This document shows, piece by piece, positions 1 through 12,099 of a DNA stretch of 64,000 bases (position 1 is its first letter; each line of letters begins with the position of its first letter). The stretch is from NCBI GenBank assembly GCA_004352715.1, contig SCFE01000022.1:1946810-2010809 (forward strand), given 5' to 3'. The DNA comes from Hofstenia miamia. Taxonomy: Eukaryota; Xenacoelomorpha; Acoela. Position numbers and translations under genes: made by a program. Below the pieces are notes generated by a model. It was not told where the DNA came from. It saw nothing but the letters and a program-made list of their open reading frames with translations, and did not search any database.

Positions 1-104
1 TAATTGATTTGATTACAATATTTTTAATCATCTCTTCTTTGATCTTATTCCCATTCTGCTCAACATTTGCAGCTTATTTTAGATTTGTGTTGGATGATGC
101 TACA
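1..104 (-). repeat. LTR fragment (3' LTR of minus-strand retroelement, cut by window edge)
   Basis: This stretch is nearly identical to 5070-5173 and similar to 8180-8280. All three end in GGATGATGCTACA, which on the minus strand is an LTR start, TGTAGCATCATCC. The rest of this LTR lies left of the window. The inner neighbour at 105-120 is purine-rich on the minus strand, as expected just upstream of a 3' LTR. Confidence 0.75.
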
Positions 105-120
105 CACCCTCCTCAGCTTG
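105..120 (-). other. Putative polypurine tract (PPT)
   Basis: On the minus strand the bases AAGCTGAGGAGGGTG abut the LTR start TGTAGC. The same junction recurs at 8006-8021 next to the second LTR. This is the position where plus-strand priming occurs in LTR retrotransposons. The last ORF of the element appears to end inside the junction, because GTG TAG is read across it. Confidence 0.6.
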
Positions 121-3077
121 CATTATTTTTAGCACAGCTCACTCTCCATGCACTAAGGTATCCACCTTCTGGATTATTGATTCAGCCTGTTGATTGGCCC
201 ACATGGTTTTCTCGAATTTGACTTGTTTTGTCATCTTGAGGACTGCCTCTCATTTGGTTGTTACTGTGTTAGCATATTTTAGGAATCGTCTTTCTTGAAT
301 GTCCTCTGCTATAGTGTGATCTCTCACAGTTCATTAATCTTCTGTGAGAATATTTCATAGTATTTGTGGTATAATTGTATCCCTTTAATTCCTATCATCA
401 ATGTCATTTGTGCGTCAGCTCTGCTTGTATGGGCTAAATCTTCCCTAATCTGATTGTCGGATAGAAAAACATGAATACTTTTTGTAAGCTGTGGGTATTT
501 GCTACGTCTTTATAAAAGAAACTAATGTTGTCTCTTACTTCTTGCTCAGTTATGTTGTTAGGATTGTTCTTGTTGATCCGCATCATTGTAACAATTTCGA
601 CTCTTTTTGTGACATTGTAATAGCTGTACTTTCTTTCCCAGATGTCAGTCCATACAATGTTGTTTACTCAGGAGAATAGCATTATTGCTCTTGGAGTTTG
701 ATCTTCTATTTCTTTCCTAAGATTTTGTAGTTGTATGTTAATGGGTCTCCCTTGTGTATACAGTTGATCTGGCGTTATTGTGCCTTCAATGTAGAACCTC
801 TCTCTGTTATCATTTCTTAGCATTATCTCTTTTGACTTTTTATAGTTGTGTCATTCTACTATTGCTTTTGCCTTTTTCTCCGTGTTCACATATGATTTGT
901 ATTCATGCAGAAATGTTTTCGCAACTTTGACTTCTTTTGGTAATCTCCATCATGGGAGGACCATTGGTATCACAATAGTTTCTGGCAGTGTGCAAATCAG
1001 GATCTTTGTTTCTATTTGCCTTTCAATGTGTGGGTATGGACCTTCCATAGTTGGTGCCATTGCTAAGCCTATTGTAGTGGGGTAATTCATCTTTGCTTCT
1101 GGGATGGTGTTCCAGAATGCTTGTGTTAGTCCCCTTCTGCTTAGTTTTAGTCGTATTTCTTCTTTGATGTCTATTCTTGCTGTTATACATTCAACATCTA
1201 CCACAAATTGATTGTATGGTTTCAGTAGCTCTTCCAATTCCATTTGTGTAAATGCTTCCATGAACATGAGCTTCATTGTTGCCACCATTTGTTGCTCTCT
1301 GATGTTTTGGAAGTTCCTCTCTTTGATCTCTCTAGCTTCCCTGGTGACTTTGATCTCGACTAAAAAGCATTTGTCGTCAGTGTCTATCCATTCTATTGTT
1401 CTTGCTGGGCTGATTTCTTCCCATTTCTCTATATTTATCCTATCAATTGTCTGCTGCGTTTTCGGAGATAATAGTAATCTTGAGGATGTTAACAATTTCT
1501 CTTCTTCTATCATCTCTGCTTGAGATTTTGTGACCATTTCACAGACCTCTACTGGTTCCGTTATTCCTCCTTGTTTCATCATTTCCGCACTTCCTATGAC
1601 TTTTGTGAATGTATACTGTGGGCTATCTCATTCCTATCTTTCCCAGTTGAGGGTTTTCTGCACATCTTTGTGTATTAAGATTTTCCTGATTTCTTCTGTG
1701 CTTGCTAGTTTCTGTTTAATGATTTTCCTTGTTGTTATCCATGGTTGATGTTCCAGTTGTTTTGTTTGTGTCTCAGATGTTGCTACCCACCTATATTTCT
1801 TCATGGGTTCATCGAATATTGTAATTTCACTCAGACATATCCCCATCTTGTTAGCTAAACTTATTATTGACATTTTTCCCAGCAGACTCTCATTCATTAT
1901 AATTCAGCTGAGTATCTTTTCCATCGTTTGTACTGGCTTCTCTGATCTATTTGGTGACTCCAGCTTTCCTGTGTGGCCTTTTAGTAGCCAGTTTTTCAAT
2001 TTTGTGTTAATTGGAGCTATTGCTATTTCAAATTTTTTCGCCGTTGCTAACTTATGTCTGGTGTGCCACGAGATCAGAAGTTTCAGTTCTGCCTCTTTGG
2101 TTGTAAATATTGCCAATATCCACGCCATTGTTCTATAGTGTATCTCTGGTACATTTTTCTCTTTGAATAGTAGCTGTTTGAAATCTTTTTTTGTGTTAAG
2201 CTCATAGCCTTTGTTTACTTCCATTAGTGCCATTTCTACCAACTTGTGGAATTTTCGTGATGGTGCTTTGATTTTTATTTCTGGCCAACTTTCCTCCACT
2301 TTCTGTTGTAGTTTCATATTTTTCCATATTGTTTGGATTTGTTGTAGGTGCTCTTGTCGTTGTATCAGACTGCACTTTATGAATAGCTTGTTGGCCTTTT
2401 CTATCCAATCTGTGTCTGACATTAACTCTATCATTTTTGTTTGTCTGTTGAGGTCAATCACAATGCATGGATCTACCATTATTCTGTAGATTTGTGCCCA
2501 GTAGTCTACTTGTAGATCGAATCATATCAATTCTGGGATCATTGTGGTTCTTGATGTTCTCTCCCACAGGAAGATGTTTTTGGTTTGCATGCATGCTTCT
2601 CGTAAGTGCTCAGGGATGTGTTTGTTTTTTTGATATTGTGATAATTACTACTCTCACTTTCTGCACTTTTGCCATTCTCAATGTTTCATCAATTTTCTTC
2701 TCCAAGTTTTTTGTGTATTCTTTTTGTTTCAGTATGTGTATAATTGTAAGGTTTTCTTCCTCTATGTTAATTTCTTTGTATGCCATTATGGCTTGAATCA
2801 TATCCAGTGTAAAATCATCATCGAATATGATGTGCACTGTGCTTTGCATATATGGTCTCTCCAATGTCTTGTTCATCTCTTGTGGGTAGCTTATAATCAC
2901 GTTTACTTTTGGTCTGTTATTCACATCAAGCACTATTGGTAGATTTTTTCCTTTGATTTTCATGACTTTCCATATATGTGCTTTCATTTCTGGGGATAGT
3001 TTTGCGAATGCATTGTAGCACATTCTCAATGTTCTGATAAAGTAGGGATGTAGAGTTTCTCCATCAATTTTAGACAT
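105..3077 (-). pseudogene. Long post-integrase ORF of LTR retroelement, decayed, function unrecognised
   Basis: On the minus strand one reading path runs from ATG at 3077 almost to the LTR, broken by only a few stops and shifts. Open blocks are 3077-2610, 2479-1904, 1897-1634 and 1582-950, with further coding-like sequence towards 105. It would encode roughly 900-1000 residues, rich in Lys, Glu and Ile and probably mostly helical. I see no signal peptide or membrane anchor. It sits after the integrase, where errantivirus-type elements carry env, but nothing in it lets me call it an envelope protein. Its last codons, ending in MQAEEGV, recur in the small remnant at 8006-8095, which supports a real element protein ending at the LTR. 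It could be an env-position ORF of a new type, a displaced gag, or a captured gene. Confidence 0.5.
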
Positions 3078-3289
3078 CTGCTTTTCTCTTTCTCTAGATC
3101 ATATGGTTCTCTCTAAGGTAGTTTCTGAGGAGGCGTGTAGCTGGGTCATCCTTAATGGTAATTTGCTGGTGCTCAGTTCACAGTCCAAAGGCTGTGAATC
3201 TGTGCTAATAGTTTCTACTGATTTGCCCTTTAAACAGCTCACAGTTACTCCTATTGGCACTTGACCAGTTGTGGTTCTTGTGGGGATAA

Positions 3290-3600
3290 CATCAGCCTTG
3301 AATCACTTCCGCATCTCCATGGTTCTTCCACCACTTACACCTTCCCCTGCAACTCCTAGTGTCTCACTGCCCTTGAATCACCATCGTGGACTCTCAGAAG
3401 GAAAGTTGAGCTGCGCACCAGTTTTCTGTGTGCCCTTGAATCAGAGGTGCAGATCCCTGGTGGGAGAGGCTTCTTGTCCATTGGTCTCCCTGCCCTTGAA
3501 TTGGCCTTGGGGACTACTAGGACGCCTTTTCACTCTACGTCATCTATTTGTTGGTTCTTCGTTCTCGTCCCTTCTGCCCTTGAGTCAACATCTGGTTTGA
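3290..3600 (-). repeat. Degenerate tandem repeats around GCCCTTGAATCA (FKG repeats on minus strand)
   Basis: The core CCCTTGAATCA or close variants recurs at about 3297, 3371, 3432, 3492 and 3580, every 60-85 bp. Read on the minus strand it gives a recurring Phe-Lys-Gly within Ser/Thr/Arg-rich, low-complexity protein sequence. The reading frame is largely continuous with the long ORF starting at 3077. It may be a disordered, repeated N-terminal extension of that protein. Confidence 0.4.
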
Positions 3601-4032
3601 GAACTTCTGCAAACTCTCCTTCTCGTGTTCGTGGTTGAGCGTCCTCTGGTTGTTTATTTCTGCACACTCTCTTCTTCATTGGTGGGTGCATCATTTTCCT
3701 CTAATTTCCTAAATGCAGTTAGTAAATTTATATCCCATATTTCAGGGTCATATATAGGTTTATTTCTTGCTGTCCTCTGCGGCAGCACTCTCTGACTGGA
3801 GTTATCATCTCCAATGTCCACTGTGTATTCATCATCAAATTCTTCTTAGTGTAGGCTATCTAAATCATACATATCATATATAATTTCATTGCTGTTAATT
3901 CAGCATATTTTGAATTCAGCATTCTTGTCTATATTCATCTCTTCAATGTCCACTGTTGCTCTCTTTAGATTTTAAAATGTAATTGTCTATTATTGTCTAA
4001 CATGTATTCATTGTTCAGTAGTGTTTGTGTTA

Positions 4033-4708
4033 TCATGTGAGGGCCGACAATACTGTTTTCAACTTCTGGACTTGGTTTGTGTCTGTGAGTTTGATCAGTG
4101 TAAACGTGTATACCTTATCTCCTACTTTGTGTGCATGACCGTAAATTTTTTTATTGTAATTGCGCTGCTGTCTCACTGCTGATTGTTTTACATTGTGGCA
4201 CATCATTTTGTGTATCCCTGTGATTTGGTTCTTCAATTGTTTTACGTATTCATTGTCCAGCTTTCCACTGTAGTTGGTGTATTGCATTGAAAGTGGGGTC
4301 CCTGCTTCTCTTCTGAGCATTGCCTTGAATGGTGAGACTCCAGTCATTGCGTGCACTGAGGTGTTATAATAATATTCAATCATTTTGATGACTTCTCTCC
4401 ATCTGCTTCCCCCTATCCTTGTTGTTGCTACTCTGATTAGCTTGATTAATGTCTGATTGAGTCACTCCACTGCTCCATTGCCTGCGGATGATATGCCATT
4501 GACTATTCACTTGCAATTTCTAAGAGTTTTGCCATTTTCTCAAAAAGTCCACTCTCAAATTGGGGCCCTTATCTGTTATAATTGTCTCCATGGGCTGAGT
4601 CATAGTATCCATTCCTTTAGTACCAGTTCTGCTATGGTTTCTGCCATGTTATTCTGCATTGGGACCATTCTCACATATTTAGTAAAATTGTCTACCATCA
4701 CTAGTCCA
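4033..4708 (-). pseudogene. Retroelement integrase, C-terminal part (truncated)
   Basis: Minus-strand sequence entering from the LTR edge reads DHGLVMVDNFTKY, the typical first-Asp region of a retroviral-type integrase core, then an ITDKGPN-like second-Asp block. After frame breaks, the open block 4383-4033 contains YYNTSVHAMTGVSPFKAML, the conserved post-catalytic segment of Gypsy-type integrases, followed by a basic C-terminal domain. The zinc-binding N-terminus, reverse transcriptase, RNase H and protease are missing. The coding begins right at the LTR boundary near 4708, so a deletion has fused the LTR to mid-integrase. It cannot encode a working enzyme. The call to the Gypsy lineage rests on motif resemblance only. 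Confidence 0.8.
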
Positions 4709-5173
4709 TGGTCTGGCACAGGGACCCTAGAATTGTTCTCTGTGATGGATCCAGACCACTATTAAACACCACTTGATTAGCTCAACATTGTACTAAATAT
4801 TCAAACTATTATAGTAGAACAAAATAAGAATTCTGAATAAAATTCTTTATCAACTTCTTACAATGTTTCTAATCTATTTATAGTAAATTCAGAAAAGTAC
4901 CTGTTGATTCAAATTTAAACTTTTTGTCTGCCAAGATGGCGGCTAAAAATAATGGAAGTGATTTCGCCCCCTTGTTTTGTCAAAAGTATTTTTATTGACA
5001 AATACTTATCTCTCTTTTTTGACACATTTTATTTCTTGGTTGCATAATAAAAATAAATCTAAATTCTTCTAATTGATTTGATTACAATATTTTTAATCAT
5101 CTTTTCTTTGATCTTATTCCCATTCTGCTCAACATTTGCAGCTCATTTTAGATTTGTGTTGGATGATGCTACA
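4709..5173 (-). repeat. LTR (5' LTR of the deleted minus-strand element)
   Basis: About 465 bp, beginning TGGCACAGGG on the + strand and ending GATGCTACA, so it has TG...CA ends. It aligns along its length with 7545-8005, and its right part aligns with 1-104 and 8096-8280. No primer-binding site is recognisable on the inner side because integrase sequence follows directly. Confidence 0.7.
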
Positions 5174-6570
5174 GAATGTCATCTCTATTCAGTTTATGGC
5201 AATGTGTACTTTTCTGTGTATCTTTCTTACCAGATCTCTTTTATATTATTCAGATATTGCTATCCTCATATTCTGTTCTTCTGTGTACATTAGCCCTTAC
5301 TTGTTGATTTTCCATCTGTATCTTCTCAGGTATGAATTTGCTTCTTTCCTAATTAGTGTTACTGGATCATTCACTTTCTGCCTTATCTGTTTCAGTGTGT
5401 CATCTCAATGTTCTTTCTTCTTCTGATATCTCCTCCTTGATTGTCATTGGCAGTATGTGGTATCCTTTCCATCAAAATTGGTTTCTGGAAGCTCTTCATA
5501 CTGGTTATGCAATAGAAACTTAAACACACCTTGTCCCCATCCTCCTTTGGGGAATCCCCTTGGTATTCTGGCAGTGCTGTTCAGAAGTCCACATTCATGT
5601 ATAATGTCTCTTTTCTGTGATGTTCAGCATAAGATAGTGTTAGTAAGTTTCTCTGTCAAGGTAGAGAAGAAGTCTCATGTTGCTGTTTCTTGACTCACCC
5701 TCTGTTCTTGCATGTTTAACTCAAAAAATCAATAACCATTCATTGAAATTCAAAGTGAAAAAATTTTTGCATCCTGTGAATTTTGTAAGTATTGCTCTAC
5801 ATGATGCCATATGATGTTGTCATATGTGGCTTAAGATTGATTTTGTGAATCATGGCTTTTCCTCTGCTTTCTTCTGTGGTCTCAATTTTTCCTTGATCAG
5901 TGCACTTAGCTTGTCTACCAGCTGGGTTTCCATTCAAGATGGTTGTAACTATACCTTGGCTTTTGTTTTGTGCCCCCTCCAACTGGGCTTCTAATTCTTT
6001 TTGTAATTTTTGATTGTTTGTCATAATGAGTTACTTGTCTTCCTTTTTTAAATTACTTGATTTTACTTTTATTGCTTCCTCTTGTCTCTGTTCCTCTTCT
6101 AACCTTATTAGTCTCAGTCTATCCTCCAACATATTGTTCTCATGGGTTTGCATTTCTGTTTTCTGTTGAAGTTGTTTGTTTGCCTCAATCAACCTTCTTT
6201 CATTTGCCTTTTTGTTGGTGTACTGTTCACACTATTCACATACTTCTTTGTCTTTTGCTTCAATCTCTTGACTGTGCTGCTCCTATATTTGTTCAATTTG
6301 TTTGCATACAATTTTGTTGTGTTCCTTGATGCTTTCCTGTATTTCAAGTCTAAACTTGGATATTATTAACTCACACTTACTTTCAAATTCCATTTTCAAC
6401 TGGGCTATTGTGATTCACAGTATTTTCTCTGTTTCTCACAGTTCTCTTATGTCTATAAATGTTAGTAACACTACTGGTGGGAGTTGGGGTAACTATGATG
6501 TGAACATTATTTCTTCTGGTGTTTGTGCAATTGGTTTGGGGTTGACAGTTAAGGGGAGACTCTGTCATTG
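5174..6570 (-). pseudogene. Gag-like coiled-coil remnant of an LTR retroelement
   Basis: The minus strand from about 6570 to 5174 holds coding-like sequence with several stops: a Thr/Asn/Pro-rich segment (6568-6383), then a strongly charged Glu/Lys/Gln heptad-rich stretch (about 6390-5990, continuing in the open block 6024-5797), then basic residues with scattered Cys. This composition and its place downstream of an LTR (7545-8005) fit a gag-type polyprotein, but I cannot match it to a named family. The LTR at 4709-5173 cuts it off, consistent with a younger copy inserted into an older one. Confidence 0.4.
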
Positions 6571-7544
6571 TTTGGGCTGGTACTTATATAAACCATTTTC
6601 TGGGTCTATTTTGTGAGATGGAAGTTTTTGTTTTTGGTTCCTTAAATTGTTGGTTCAGGTATTTACCATTATATTTCTTTCTTGGTGGTGCTTTTATTGG
6701 ACTGATAGTGTTTAGTTGCATTTTTATACTCATTGGTTGTATTTTTAGGGATTATGGAAATGCCTTTATATCTGCATTTCATACAACTAGAGAATCGTCA
6801 CATTCTTCTCTGTCACCCTGTATACTTTCTTCTTGTTTGGTGATTATGTAACATCCTCCACCTGGCCTATTTGCACCGTGTATTATTGTTGATAACTATC
6901 ACTCAGTAAATTGTGGGTGAGGAGTTACTTAGTTGTTGAACCGCCAAACTTTTCCTTCTTAGTTAACTAGCTAAGTTAATCGAATATTGATTATCAATGT
7001 TTAGGTGATGGAGCTGTGTGACGTTCCTTCTTCAGTTCTTCTATGGGCTACTGCCCGAAGCCGATCTCCACAACACAGTTACTCTCCTTCATGAACGATG
7101 ACTGAATCCACTGCACCATCTCAGCTCAACTGGAACTAATTATGTGTACCTTACTTTAGCTCAGTGCGTGCACTCATGTCAAGTTGTAACTGACTTAAAC
7201 TCAATTTTGTAGAGTGTTTGTTGATTTGTTTAAGTAAAGCAACCGGGCATTGACACTAACTGCATTTAAATGATATTAAGGTAGCCATTACTGTAAAATT
7301 ATTGGCTTTGTAATTTAATTAATAAGATTGCAGTTTCCTATACTTACATTTAATAATGATACATGTAAGGTCATTTATTCAGTCAATTATAGTCAAGTCT
7401 CCTACTATTAAGAATATATATATTCCTAGGGTTTGACTATCCAGTCGTTTCAAGCATTAATTATTTCATACATGTATAGATCGATAGTCAGACTAGGCAA
7501 GAATCGAAAAACTCCTAACCGTAACATAAGTGCGGTTTCATGAC
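6571..7544. other. Retroelement leader / unassigned sequence
   Basis: No coding signal is seen on either strand beyond short stop-rich stretches. If LTR 7545-8005 acts as a 5' LTR for the gag-like remnant, this would be its untranslated leader. No confident primer-binding site was found. Confidence 0.35.
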
Positions 7545-8005
7545 TGGCACAAAGACCCTTCGAATCGATCCCGTGATGGAATCCAGCCACTACTCGACAC
7601 AACTTGCCTAGCTGCACATTTTATTAAATAATCAAACCAGATAAATGAAGAATGAAAATAAAATAAACTCCGAAGAATTTATTGTTCATCAAATTTCTCG
7701 TTAAATTCAAAGCTATTTATTTAAAAATTTTAAAGTACCTGCCGATTTTGAATTTCAAATAAATCTTCTGCCAATATGGCTGTTCATACGTAAGCGTAAT
7801 TTCGCTCATTGCAATTTGTCAAATATTACTTAATCAGCTAATATGTTTCTCTTAATTTGCACAATATTGTAACTTGGTTGCATCTTACAAAATGAATAGA
7901 ATAATTAACTAAATTTTACAATCATATTTCTGATTATATTTAATCACTGTAATCATTCGACGTTAATCCTTTGTTTGCAGCTATTCTTTTTTGGATGATG
8001 CTACA
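7545..8005 (-). repeat. LTR, second copy (about 461 bp)
   Basis: Begins TGGCACAAAGACCC and ends GATGATGCTACA on the + strand. It is homologous to 4709-5173 throughout but clearly diverged, so it is an older copy. It is followed on its right by the PPT-like TGAGGAGGGTG (minus strand), which marks it as the 3' LTR of the tiny remnant at 8006-8095. Confidence 0.7.
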
Positions 8006-8095
8006 CACCCTCCTCAGCTTGCATTATGGACAGCACTGGTCGCTCCCTATGTATGAGAGTATCTGCTTTTCTGATTAATGACTCCGCCTCAGGGT
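8006..8095 (-). pseudogene. Internal remnant of retroelement between two LTRs
   Basis: About 90 bp survive between two LTRs. On the minus strand they encode the same C-terminal peptide as the end of the long ORF at 105-3077 (IMQAEEGV then stop), followed by the PPT. The rest of this copy's interior has been deleted. Confidence 0.55.
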
Positions 8096-8280
8096 ATTTT
8101 TATCAACTGATACTAATCGCTCATTTTTCACACACATTGTTTCTTGGTTGCATAATACAAATAAATCTAAATTAATCTAATTGATCTAAATACAATATTT
8201 CTAATCATCATTTCTTTGATCTTATTCTCACTCTGCTCAACATTTGCAGCTTATTTTTGATTTGTTTGGATGATGCTACA
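8096..8280 (-). repeat. LTR, partial third copy
   Basis: Contains TTTCTTGGTTGCATAATA and the CTGCTCAACATTTGCAGC block shared with 5025-5173, and ends GATGATGCTACA. The left half of the LTR is missing. It borders a LINE remnant on the right. Confidence 0.65.
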
Positions 8281-8397
8281 TTATCATTGAGAGTGTCGTG
8301 GATCATGCTTTCCCTGTCAATAGATCTTCTTTCCAAGGTGTGTTTAAGTAATAGAAAGTAAATTACTGTGGTGTAAGTACAGTACCTTGTTAAGACA

Positions 8398-9000
8398 TTA
8401 TAGAAAAAGCTGATGTTGCCAATTTTTGATGAAGCAGACATGATGATCAGAGCTGCTCAGAGGGGCAAGGTGCAATACCTCAGCATACCAGTAACTTAGA
8501 TTACTTGGACAGAGACAGACATTGAGTGAGGAGTTTCTGGTGGTTTTACAAGTAATAAGGTTGCACAAATCAAGTGATATGTAAAGCTTTTGGAGTTCTT
8601 GAATAATGAAAGCTAGATTGAGGTCGCCACATATGATTGGGAGATAATCAGAGTATTTAAGCAGAATTGAATCAACTGTCTTTGTAATAAAATGGCAGAT
8701 GCTCTCATTTTTAACATGGGGTAGAATTGGTGGGATGTATAGACAGCACATAAAGATTTTCTTGTCAGGAAATGATGTAAAAACCACTTGGATGTCTATT
8801 GGAATGTCTTTAATTTTATGCTCAATTGATTTTCCTAAGGAGACATGATTATATATTAGGGCACAACTGCCAATGCAGCATTGTCTGTCACAGCATGTAG
8901 AAGGCTATAATTAGGAATCCAGGAGAAGGCACGTGAGTTGTGACAGCAGAGCCAGCTTTCAGTGATACAAATGAAGTGTGGCTCCATTTTGTGCACAATA
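8398..9000 (-). pseudogene. LINE ORF2 endonuclease domain (AP/EEP type), fragment
   Basis: The minus strand from about 9000 reads a TESWL-like segment (catalytic Glu block of LINE endonucleases). In the open block 8787-8398 follow CGDLNL (GDxN catalytic block) and SSSDHHVCF (SDH block). Order and spacing match the endonuclease/exonuclease/phosphatase fold that starts ORF2 of CR1- and Jockey-like LINEs. Reverse transcriptase is absent; the element is cut at about 8281-8397, next to LTR sequence. Frame breaks upstream of 8787 show decay. Confidence 0.75.
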
Positions 9001-9074
9001 ATTCTGAGTTTGTCAATCTTGTTTCTCAAGGAGCAGGCATTGGTAGACAGAATGGACAGAGTGTCATTTACTAG

Positions 9075-9833
9075 TCAGCACACTGTTATACCAGTTTGGT
9101 TATGCTTCTCAACACCTCTGCCACTGCAGATTATCCAGATTTTAGCAGAGTCAGACCAATGTTTTTTGTGAAGCTCTTGCCAAAGTTTGAATTGCTCTGC
9201 ATGCTTGTTTTTGGTGTAGTCTGGGTTGATGTAAATTCTGGTCCAGTTTGTTTGCTGCTGCAGATTTTTGAACTTGTGCATAACATTCAGCTTATCATCA
9301 TCAGATGCTAGAATGACAAGTAATTTGTGATGGGCCTCATAAGATGTGGCTCCTACATATGAGAGTCTAATGGATTAAGTGCTGATAGATAGCTTAAGGT
9401 CATTGAACATCTCCAAGACTTGACTTACATCCTCTTGCTCTGTTTTGCATGGTTTGAAACCAGTGATAATGATGGTACAAGCTCTTTTAGAGGGTTCTGA
9501 TTGTTCACTACACATAACTTTAATCAACTCAGCTGAGGAAGGTAGGGGAGTAGCTGCCTCAGCATAGGTTGTTGTAGGCAGGTTTGGTTTGGGCAATGAC
9601 TGAAGTGAAGAATTTGAACAGAAGCTGCAAAGGAAGTCACAGGAAAGGAAACCCCTGGGTATCTTCCTTGGAAGCCAGATCAGCAGTCAGGCAACACAGC
9701 CCTCATAATTCAATCCCAGCCCTGTACATTCAACCAGGTGGATGCTGCCTTTGTCATCATCACACAGCTTTGCCAGGTCATGGATCACCAGATCACAGTC
9801 AATTTGGGCCATGCTTGCATGGTTTTTTGCCAT
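9075..9833 (-). pseudogene. LINE ORF1-like protein, decayed
   Basis: Upstream of the endonuclease on the same strand. A plausible start at 9833 is followed by a short region with Cys/His and acidic residues. Then comes the block 9596-9375, whose TIIITGFKPCKTEQED resembles the RNA-binding domain of CR1/Jockey ORF1 proteins, and the block 9281-9075 with NWTRIYINPDYTKNKHAEQ, the 'INPDLT' region near the ORF1 C-terminus of many invertebrate LINEs. Several frameshifts separate the blocks. The order ORF1 then endonuclease supports one LINE inserted in minus orientation. Confidence 0.65.
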
Positions 9834-10835
9834 TTTGAAGGCTAATATAAAACCTAATTAAACTGTATAATAAACAAGCAAATATTGGAATGTTTGATAT
9901 ATTCTTAAGAATGTGTAATATCATTTGAAAGAAGTTGGAAAGCTGGACAAATATTTGCGAAATATTTGCAAGGTTTGTTAAATTTTAATGAAACTTGCAC
10001 ATTATGTTAAAAATTTGCCAAATATTTTGCAAATACTATCTGGGATCATTTTGCAAATGAAATACAGAAGTTTGGTACTGATTTAGGATTTTTATCAAGG
10101 TTGCAAAAATTAACCTCCCTTTTGCTCCTCATGGGGGGACGGCTGTCCCATAGTCCCGAATAAATCCACCAAGCACATGCAGAATCCATTAGATAAAGAA
10201 ATACAAATTTGGCACATTAATGTAAAGCTTAGAGTTTGCATTTTTAGCATTTATGATCCACTTAAGTTAGTCCAAGCCTTCACTTATTAGCTTGATATTT
10301 CTAATAGTGGAATTTATTACATTATACATTTTCCCTACTACTTAGTTTCTGCTGTGGTTTTGTTTTGCCTATGTAATACCCTATATATTCCCTTTGATTT
10401 TCTGTTTACTGTGTAATTACAAAGCATGAGTGATTAACATTATTTTTATATGGTTTCTTGACCATACTTGGTAAGTACTTAATGTATATTTGATTTCTTT
10501 TTGGATAAGAATTCATTTAACAATTTACAGATAAATTGGCTTACACCACTAATTCTAATGACTGCAGAAATGAAGGTCAAAGAAAATAAATTATCAATGG
10601 TTCAACAACTTTAAACAAATAAATTATTGCTATGCCAAAGATATCTAGTTTAGCATTTAGAAATTTCAAACATTTTAAAACCTAATGAAATCGAACATTT
10701 TTACATTTCTAAGTAACGAATGATAATTTTTAAGGGACGTTTATTTTGTGTAACATAGAATTTGCATGTTTTTTTGACAGTGTGCTGCATACAAATGTAA
10801 CAGAGAGATAGATATTAGGAAACGTTGTATTTGAA
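9834..10835. other. Intergenic region upstream of the FIGNL1-like gene
   Basis: AT-rich, with no coding signal. A cluster of near-repeats of TTTGCAAATATT lies at about 9955-10035. The promoter of the downstream gene must lie here or in the first exon's leader, but no clear TATA or initiator can be singled out. Confidence 0.4.
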
Positions 10836-11222
10836 ATGGATCAAGTATTCGAAATGAGTAGCAGCGAAAAGATTCTTGTAAATCATTTTGCATGCCTTTC
10901 AAATTCAAAAATTGAAGCAGAATTACAAACATCACGGTATTCAATTTTAAGCATGACAGATATTACCACAGAAAAAATATTTTATGATTCTGTTAATTCT
11001 TCCATGCAATTGCTTTCTAAGCGTCATTTTAATACCATGAATCGTGTTGATTCGAGCATCGTTGGGTTGAATCCAAATTGTGATAATATTAAATCCCAGT
11101 GTGACTATTGTACCAAATCGACTTCTTCAAAAAGAAAACATTATGATACATTTAAATCTGCTTATTGTCATTTGATGGCAGAGAATCCCTCTAAATTTAT
11201 TTCTCATAATCGTCCTCGACAG
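10836..11222 (+). CDS. FIGNL1: FIGNL1 exon 1 (N-terminal region)
   Basis: Encodes 129 residues, ending at CGACAG|GTTACT, a reasonable 5' splice site in phase 0. Rich in Ser, Asn and Lys. Assigned to the gene by strand, phase and weak resemblance to FIGNL1 N-termini. Confidence 0.65.
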
Positions 11223-12067
11223 GTTACTATTTTTATCTATAATTTCTACTACGGTAATTAGTTACTGTACAATTGGGAATTTTATTTATCAACTATTTTT
11301 AACAACCCTTAATAATACAGGTTAATCCAAAAACTTAAAAAAATCTCTTAACAAATTTATATACTTTTTTACTATGATAACTAAAAAAGTATAGTATTTT
11401 GACTTTTTTGCTATTTTCTTAGGCTTTCAAAGCATTTCTACAGACATGCGCAAATAAGAGAACAAAGCTATTTATTTCATTGAAATTTAACTACCAGTTT
11501 GCATTAAAATTAAATGGGTTTTTCAGCTTCAGTAACATTCAGATTCCAAGTTATCATTTCTATTCGGCTCCTGTTCATAGTTAAAGTAGAGATTTAAAAA
11601 ACCTTCTCTCCAATAATGCAACCTTAATAATCATCATTCATTGTATTCGTTGCATGACATGATATTTGAAGTTAAACTGACAGAATGACTTTAGTGTGAA
11701 AATCAATTTATTGTCGCATTAATGTGAATATCTATATCAACTCTCTCAGATTAAAGCATATTGATGTTTATTGAATTACTCTTAATTGTATATTGCTTTT
11801 ATTTAAGCTTACAAATTTATCTGACTCTCATCGCTGAACATAAAATCCCCTTATTTCAAAAAAAATCCCAGTGTCCAAATTTTTATAGAAATGTACTTTC
11901 AATTAGTTTAACTCTAGGTTCTGGAAGTCTTTTTCAAAATGAGAATGACTTTATCGTTATGAAGCTGCTCTTGCTCTTTGACTTAGCCTTTATCATCAAT
12001 TATTTATTTCTTCCCAAGCATTCTTTACTTTAAGATACCCCGTTTATCTTAGGCTTTGGAATTCCCT

Positions 12068-12099
<32 letters not shown>

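Noticed and set aside
1212-2489. Several + strand ORFs of 70-110 codons in the first 3 kb
   Set aside because: Antisense shadows of the long minus-strand retroelement frame.
3271-3638. + strand ORFs of 109 and 63 codons
   Set aside because: They are shadows of the repeated minus-strand retroelement sequence; the minus frame is the one continuous with coding sequence.
7545-7600. tRNA-like TTCGAATCGATCCC or primer-binding site
   Set aside because: The putative T-arm does not pair and no acceptor stem forms. It lies inside LTR homology.
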